From assembly GCF_003853415.1 (NCBI RefSeq), contig NZ_QTPP01000035.1, positions 1 to 64,000 of the forward strand: a stretch of 64,000 nucleotides of DNA, in the 5' to 3' direction. Shown here one piece after another: positions 63,015 through 64,000 of the stretch (within the stretch, counting starts at the first letter, position 1; each line of letters starts with the position of its first letter). The notes under the pieces are model-generated. The model ran no database searches. It was given only the letters and a program-made list of their open reading frames with translations, and had not been told where the DNA came from. The position numbers were made by a program, and so were the translations under genes. The stretch comes from Burkholderia sp. Bp9142 (GTDB lineage: Bacteria > Pseudomonadota > Gammaproteobacteria > Burkholderiales > Burkholderiaceae).

Positions 63015-64000
63015 ATGACCCGGATCGTTACCCGCCCCGTCGCGCCCGCCGACGCCGAAGCGCTCGCGCGCCACGGCCTGCATCCCGTCCTCGCGCGCCT
63101 GTATGCGTCGCGCGGCGTGCAGTCCCCGACCGACATCGAGACCGCGCTCGCGCGCCTCGTGCCGCCCACCGAACTGAAAGGCTGCGCCGACGCCGCGTCG
63201 CTGCTCGCCGACGCGATCGCCGACAAGCGGCGCCTCCTGGTCGTCGCCGACTACGACTGCGATGGCGCGACCGCCTGCGCGGTCGCGGTGCGCGGCCTGC
63301 GGATGTTCGGCGCGCAAATCGACTACCTGGTGCCGAACCGCTTCGAATACGGTTACGGGCTCACGCCCGAGATCGTCGAGCTCGCGGCCGCACGCAAGCC
63401 CGACCTGCTGATCACGGTCGACAACGGGATCGCGAGCGTCGCGGGTGTCGAGGCCGCCAACGCACGCGGCATCGACGTGCTCGTGACCGACCACCACCTG
63501 CCCGGCGACGCGCTGCCCGCCGCGCGCGCGATCGTCAACCCGAACCAGCCCGGCTGCGCATTCCCGAGCAAGCACATCGCCGGCGTCGGCGTGATGTTCT
63601 ACGTGCTGCTCGCGCTGCGCGCCGAGCTGCGCCGCCGCGGCGCATTCGCGAGCAAGGAGGCCGAACCGCGCCTCGACGGGCTGCTCGACCTCGTCGCGCT
63701 CGGCACCGTCGCCGACGTGGTGCGGCTCGACGGCAACAACCGCGTGCTCGTCGCGCAGGGGCTGCAGCGCATCCGCAACGGCCGCATGCAGCCGGGCATC
63801 GCCGCGCTGTTCCGCGCGGCCGGCCGCGAGGCGCGCACCGCGTCGGGCTTCGACCTCGGCTTCGGCCTCGGCCCGCGCCTGAACGCCGCCGGACGGCTCT
63901 CCGACATGTCGCTCGGCATCGAATGCCTGATCACCGACGACATCGGCCGCGCGTGGGACCTCGCGCAGCAGCTCGACGTGATGAACCGCGAGCGCCGCGA
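63015..64000 (+). CDS. recJ: Single-stranded-DNA-specific exonuclease RecJ (5' part)
   Basis: The first 328 residues of RecJ, cut by the window end. DHH-family catalytic motifs include VVADYDCDGATA (near 77-86) and VTDHHLPG. RecJ degrades single-stranded DNA 5' to 3' in recombination and mismatch repair. The ATG at 63015 is 10 bp after the upstream stop. Confidence 0.93.
   Translation, partial: MTRIVTRPVAPADAEALARHGLHPVLARLYASRGVQSPTDIETALARLVPPTELKGCADAASLLADAIADKRRLLVVADYDCDGATACAVAVRGLRMFGAQIDYLVPNRFEYGYGLTPEIVELAAARKPDLLITVDNGIASVAGVEAANARGIDVLVTDHHLPGDALPAARAIVNPNQPGCAFPSKHIAGVGVMFYVLLALRAELRRRGAFASKEAEPRLDGLLDLVALGTVADVVRLDGNNRVLVAQGLQRIRNGRMQPGIAALFRAAGREARTASGFDLGFGLGPRLNAAGRLSDMSLGIECLITDDIGRAWDLAQQLDVMNRERR

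Noticed and set aside
60469..63018. An 849-codon plus-strand frame across lolD, lolC and the RpfE-like gene
   Set aside because: It spans three well-supported genes on both strands; only high GC keeps it open.

Overview
This window looks like about 64 kb of core chromosome from a Burkholderia species, most likely of the B. cepacia complex. That is an inference from strongly GC-biased codon use, the protein sequences (lysC, dapA, bamC, pyrG-kdsA-eno-ftsB, yejABEF, cyoABCD) and the gene neighbourhoods. Nearly all the DNA is housekeeping. I see no insertion sequence, prophage, integrase, plasmid function or CRISPR array.

Layout. 1-3.1 kb: a tRNA-Ala/tRNA-Glu pair with a strong promoter, gltX, and a divergent patatin-like lipoprotein. 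3.1-9.7 kb: a minus-strand peptide-uptake operon (yejA-yejB-yejE-yejF) followed by a secreted NlpC/P60 peptidase with its own promoter. 9.9-16.3 kb: a small secreted protein, the cytochrome bo3 quinol oxidase operon (cyoABCD, no cyoE) and a stand-alone NuoM-like proton-channel subunit. 16.8-20 kb: a two-domain glycosyltransferase-like protein, tRNA-Ser(GCU) and lysC. 20-25 kb: tilS, accA, an AlkA-like glycosylase with a histone-like tail, and cysS. 25.2-28 kb: a plus-strand run of a TPR protein, two cyclophilins and lpxH. 28-33 kb: cysE, trmJ, suhB and an FAD-dependent oxidoreductase. 33-39.3 kb: mutS, a secreted phosphoesterase-like protein, a SlyD-type isomerase, a RoxA-type ribosomal oxygenase and an alanine-rich small lipoprotein. 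39.4-47.4 kb (minus): a metallo-beta-lactamase-fold protein, bamC, dapA, a methyltransferase, trpS, an M50 protease, a YciO-like protein, a PHP phosphoesterase and an alpha/beta hydrolase. 47.6-50.6 kb: a ferritin-like protein, gamma-carbonic anhydrase, hslO and a small lipoprotein. 50.7-61.8 kb (minus): lolC, lolD, tatD, comEC, a four-copy 49-bp hairpin repeat, a hydrolase, pyrG, kdsA, eno, ftsB. 61.9-64 kb: an RpfE/phosphoglycerate-mutase-like protein and the 5' part of recJ.

Themes. Several blocks serve the envelope: LPS (lpxH, kdsA), outer-membrane assembly and lipoprotein sorting (bamC, lolCD), peptidoglycan (NlpC/P60, possibly yejABEF, and dapA/lysC for diaminopimelate) and division (ftsB). 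Others serve translation and proteostasis: gltX, cysS, trpS, tilS, trmJ, a RoxA-like oxygenase, cyclophilins, SlyD and Hsp33.

The most unusual element is the exactly 49-bp periodic tandem array at 56141-56322. Each unit carries an imperfect hairpin next to an invariant spacer, and the first two hairpins differ by paired, compensating base changes, so a folded structure seems to be what is maintained. Other points worth a second look are the internally duplicated glycosyltransferase, the tryptophanyl-tRNA synthetase with an iron-sulphur-type cysteine pattern, the orphan NuoM-like subunit beside cyoABCD, and the alanine-rich lipoprotein with atypical codon use. Starts were chosen by eye from ribosome-binding sites, family length and upstream promoters. 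No database search was possible.
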